Shown here: in pieces, positions 61,291 through 64,000 of the stretch | How positions within the stretch are numbered: position 1 is the stretch's first letter | Layout: each line of letters starts with the position of its first letter | Source of the DNA: DASYLJ01 sp964404165 | GTDB taxonomy: Bacteria > Desulfobacterota > Binatia > DP-6 | Length of the DNA: 64,000 nucleotides | Direction of reading: 5' to 3' | Assembly (NCBI GenBank): GCA_964404165.1 | Contig: CAYOIZ010000006.1 | Coordinates: forward strand, 1 to 64,000 | Made by a program: the position numbers and the translations under genes | Notes under the pieces: model-generated | What the model was told of the DNA's origin: nothing | The model's input: the letters and a program-made list of their open reading frames with translations, nothing else | The model's database searches: none

Positions 61291-61338
61291 CGCTCGTTTG
61301 AGACCTCGCCTCCCCCGCGTTAGAGCCTACCTGTGGGA

Positions 61339-63408
61339 ATGACGCGGGGTGGGTTGGGGTGCGTCGTCGTGTTGCTGGCGGCGACGGTGGTGAACGCGGC
61401 GCCGGTGTCGTTCGCGGGCTCGGGCGGTCAGATCACGCTCACGAGCGGCGGCGACGCGCAGTGGCAGGTCGTCGGCAACTTCGGGACGTCCAACGGGACG
61501 CCCGCGGGCACGTGCACGACGACGGGCAGCGGGCTCGCCGTCGCCGACGGGTCGTTCGGTGGCAAGAGCAACGCCTTCGACTACGGCCTCACCGTGTGGG
61601 TGAACGACGCGCTCTTCACCACACCCGACACCGTCGACGTCACCGGCAGCACGCTCACCGCGGGCCCGACCGTGCTGAGCGACCTCGAGGTCACGGTCCG
61701 GCACACGGCCCTCCCGTCCGGCCCGCTCCTGCGGACGTTGATCACGCTGCACAATCCGACGGCCGCGCCGGTCGCCGGCGTCGTCACCGTGCTCACGAAC
61801 CTCGGCTCCGACGCCGACACCGGGGTGCGCGCGACGAGCGAGGCCGAAGGGCTCTGGGAAGTGACCAGCGACGACCCCGCCGCCCCGACCGGCGCCGTCG
61901 TCCTGACGGTCGGCAACGGCTGGAGGGGACCGCACGGCTACGGGTACGCGTTCGGCGCCTTCAACCCGCAGGGCGATCCGTTCGAGTGCAGCGGGAGCGA
62001 GGGCATCCGGCTCTCGTCCGAGATCACGGTACCGCCCGGCGGCACCATCCACTTCCTGCTCTTCACCCAACTCGACGACGACAACGCCGGGGCGATCGCC
62101 GCCGGCGACGCGTTCGAGGGCGTGCTCGCCCCGGCGCTGCTCGACGGACTCGACGACGACACCCGGCTCCGCATCGTCAATTTCTACCTCCCGGGCGAGG
62201 TCGAGCTGGTGGGCGGGCCCGGCGAAGGATCGCTCTGGTACATCCACAACCAGACGCAGCCGACGAACGGTCTGCCGGCGGGCGGCGAATGTGCCGGCGG
62301 CCCGGGGCTCAGCGTCGTCGACGCCGTCTTCGATCCGGCCGGTGTCAACCTCACCGACGCGTTCGACTACGGCGCCATGCTGTTCGTCGACGGGACGGTG
62401 TTCACGGCGTCGCTGCATCCGAGCGTGACGACGTCGAGCTACACCGACGGGCCCTTCCCGCTCGCAGGCCTCGACACCACGGTCGCGTACACGGCGCTCC
62501 CCGGATCGGCCACGCTCCGCACCTACGCGACGTTCACCAATGCGGGGCCCGTGCCGATCACCGCCACCGTCTCCATCGCCACCAACATGGGCTCGGACGC
62601 CAACACGGGCGTGCGCGCGTCGAGCAGCGGCGACGAGGCCTTCGACATTGCCGATCGCTGGGTCGTCACCAGCGACGATCCCATGGGGCCGGGCGATCCG
62701 GTCATCACACACGTGCTCGCGGGCCCCGGGACGATCCCGGTGGCGCCCGCGCTGGTCTCGAGCGACGTGTTCGACTGCTCGACGACGGACGGCGTGCTCG
62801 CCGAGTTCCCGATCACCGTGCCGGCGGGCGAAACGCGCGCCGTCCTCTTCTTCGACGAGCTCGGCGCAACGAACGACGGCGCCGCCACGAACGCGACCCG
62901 CTACGACGCGCTCCCCGCCCCCACCGACGAGCTGGTGTCGGGCATCTCGGCGCGCGCGCGCGCCGACGTCGTCAACTGGGGCTTCTGCGCCGCCGACGCG
63001 AGCGTCTGCGACGACGGCGACGCCTGCACCGTGGACGCCTGCAGCGCGGGCGGCGGGTGTAGCCATTCCGCTCTGCCTGCAACGCCGGCGTTCCTTTCCG
63101 TCGGCTGTCGACTCGGCGCGCTGCTGGCCGCCGTGCAGGCGCTTCCCGCCGGCAAGCTGCGCGATGCGCTCGCGGCGAAGGCGCAGGCCGCCCAGGCCGC
63201 GTCGACCGCGGCCGAAGGGCTCGCCGGCGGCAGCAAGAAGGGCCCGTTCAAGAAACAGCTGCGCAAGGCCGGCAAGGCCCTCAAGGCACTGGAGAAGCGG
63301 CTCCGATCGAAGCCGGCGAAGAAAGCGCTCGATCAGACGACGCGTGACGCACTGACGGCCCAGTCGACGGCGCTCCGCACCGACCTGAAGACGTTGGGGA
63401 CATCGTAG
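61339..63408 (+). CDS. Large exported protein with internal duplication and helical tail
   Basis: 689 residues: signal peptide (GGLGCVVVLLAATVVNAAP), then two homologous halves of about 260 residues each. The first has AFDYGLTVWVNDALFTT and LTNLGSDADTGVRATSEAEG; the second has AFDYGAMLFVDGTVFTA and ATNMGSDANTGVRASSSGDE, at the same mutual spacing, each followed by VTSDDP. A short Cys-rich link (CDDGDACTVDACSAGGGC) leads to a basic, helical C-terminus (FKKQLRKAGKALKALEKRLR) like that of the next gene. Function unknown. ATG 61339 is taken; GTG 61333 is two codons earlier. Probably surface or periplasmic. Confidence 0.78.
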   Translation: MTRGGLGCVVVLLAATVVNAAPVSFAGSGGQITLTSGGDAQWQVVGNFGTSNGTPAGTCTTTGSGLAVADGSFGGKSNAFDYGLTVWVNDALFTTPDTVDVTGSTLTAGPTVLSDLEVTVRHTALPSGPLLRTLITLHNPTAAPVAGVVTVLTNLGSDADTGVRATSEAEGLWEVTSDDPAAPTGAVVLTVGNGWRGPHGYGYAFGAFNPQGDPFECSGSEGIRLSSEITVPPGGTIHFLLFTQLDDDNAGAIAAGDAFEGVLAPALLDGLDDDTRLRIVNFYLPGEVELVGGPGEGSLWYIHNQTQPTNGLPAGGECAGGPGLSVVDAVFDPAGVNLTDAFDYGAMLFVDGTVFTASLHPSVTTSSYTDGPFPLAGLDTTVAYTALPGSATLRTYATFTNAGPVPITATVSIATNMGSDANTGVRASSSGDEAFDIADRWVVTSDDPMGPGDPVITHVLAGPGTIPVAPALVSSDVFDCSTTDGVLAEFPITVPAGETRAVLFFDELGATNDGAATNATRYDALPAPTDELVSGISARARADVVNWGFCAADASVCDDGDACTVDACSAGGGCSHSALPATPAFLSVGCRLGALLAAVQALPAGKLRDALAAKAQAAQAASTAAEGLAGGSKKGPFKKQLRKAGKALKALEKRLRSKPAKKALDQTTRDALTAQSTALRTDLKTLGTS

Positions 63409-63526
63409 GGGCTACCGCATGTAACGTGTGCAACGGACGTGCAACTCCCGGCGCGTCCGCAGGGCGCGAAGACGCCCATATGCAGGCTGCGCGGGGCTGG
63501 CACCATGGTTGCTCTCTCAGTCCCGC

Positions 63527-63988
63527 ATGAAGACACGCACCGCGACATGGCCCGCCGGCCTCCTGACCGCCCTCGTGCTCGGAGCGGCGATCCCGGCCGG
63601 AGCCCAGACGACCACCACCACATCGACGACGCTTCCGCCGAGCGCCTGCGTTGCCGAAGCCTCGTTGACCTCCGCCAGCTGTCGGACCGACGAGCTCATG
63701 GTACAGCTCGCGTCGTCCGGTGATCTCGGGCGCACGGGCACCACGCTGACGAACCAGGCCACCAAGCTCGACACCCTGCTGACGGAAGCCGAGACGGCGC
63801 AGACCGCGGGCGACGTGGCCACCATGAAGGCCAAGCTCAAGCGGGCCGGACGCGTCCTGAAGGCGATGAACTTCCGGCTGCGCTCGCGCAATGGCCGGCG
63901 CAACGTCGCCGAAGCCACGCGCCTCGATCTGCAGGCGCAGGTGGTCGCACTCGACGCCGACCTGAAGGCGCTGCGCAGCGCCAGCTAG
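63527..63988 (+). CDS. Small exported protein with Thr linker and helical tail
   Basis: 153 residues: signal peptide (AGLLTALVLGAAIPAGA), the linker QTTTTTSTTLPPSAC, then a mostly helical domain with two cysteines (CVAEASLTSASCRTDELMVQ) and a basic end KLKRAGRVLKAMNFRLRSRN followed by TRLDLQAQVVALDADLKALR. The tail matches the C-terminus of the preceding 689-residue protein (KALKALEKRLRS and TALRTDLKTLG), so both carry one lineage-specific module. No function is known. ATG 63527 begins the signal peptide; the frame is open further upstream without meaning. Confidence 0.75.
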   Translation: MKTRTATWPAGLLTALVLGAAIPAGAQTTTTTSTTLPPSACVAEASLTSASCRTDELMVQLASSGDLGRTGTTLTNQATKLDTLLTEAETAQTAGDVATMKAKLKRAGRVLKAMNFRLRSRNGRRNVAEATRLDLQAQVVALDADLKALRSAS

Positions 63989-64000
63989 AGCAGATAGCCG

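Noticed and set aside
1..64000. tRNA, rRNA, integrase, transposase or replication origin
   Set aside because: None was recognised on reading both strands; mobile character is suggested only by composition changes and the 134-bp hairpin element.

Overview
The window is very GC-rich bacterial DNA (roughly 70 % by eye, G/C-ending codons almost everywhere) from an organism with two membranes. It encodes a Wza-type polysaccharide exporter, a complete RND efflux pump with an outer-membrane factor, a second TolC-family protein and several lipoproteins. Many secreted proteins carry Thr-rich linkers of the TTTTTSTTLPP kind or Cys-rich modules, a style I associate with uncultured deltaproteobacterial lineages (Binatota/Myxococcota-like). 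That placement is inference; no rRNA or tRNA gene was seen to test it.

Layout. 1-3.75 kb is accessory DNA: a partial unknown gene, a 42-bp tandem repeat, a BrnT toxin with an HTH partner, a secreted eight-cysteine protein and gene debris. 3.75-22.5 kb is a polysaccharide locus. asnB and a methyltransferase run forward and face a long reverse-strand series. From 5' to 3' the series is a small Cys-rich secreted protein, Wza, a Wzz/BY-kinase, an O-antigen-ligase/TPR protein, a GT4 glycosyltransferase, a sugar-nucleotide epimerase, a WecA-like initiating transferase fused to a FlaA1-type membrane domain, a Wzy-like membrane protein, a flippase, an O-methyltransferase, a sulfotransferase and a second GT4 enzyme. 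The proximal half is high-GC with 4-bp gene overlaps. The distal half looks lower in GC, and the change falls inside the WecA-like gene near 13.1 kb.

22.8-34.6 kb holds assorted genes: a nitrilase-family amidase, a hybrid histidine kinase, a lipoprotein coupled to a DUF4105 protein, pirin, an LLM-class oxidoreductase, a secreted beta-helix protein, a CTP-type lipid kinase and a secreted endonuclease/exonuclease/phosphatase-fold enzyme. 34.7-44.4 kb is an efflux and copper-oxidase region: OMF-MFP-RND operon, two related multicopper oxidases and a DUF4239 membrane protein between them. 44.5-53.4 kb carries a DUF1134 protein, a UGT-type glycosyltransferase with a zinc-finger-like tail, a TolC protein coupled to an LplT-PlsC fusion, a hairpin element with perfect 32-bp arms, a Cys-rich-repeat protein and an aminotransferase.

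53.4-56.5 kb is accessory again: a nucleotidyltransferase-fold gene, a truncated propeller-type secreted gene and three small immunity-like genes. 56.5-61.3 kb is a divergent catabolic unit: a TetR regulator and FAD monooxygenase on one strand; an amidohydrolase, an SDR and a limonene-epoxide-hydrolase-type enzyme on the other. Two matching operator-like palindromes lie between them. The window closes with two secreted proteins that share a C-terminal helical module.
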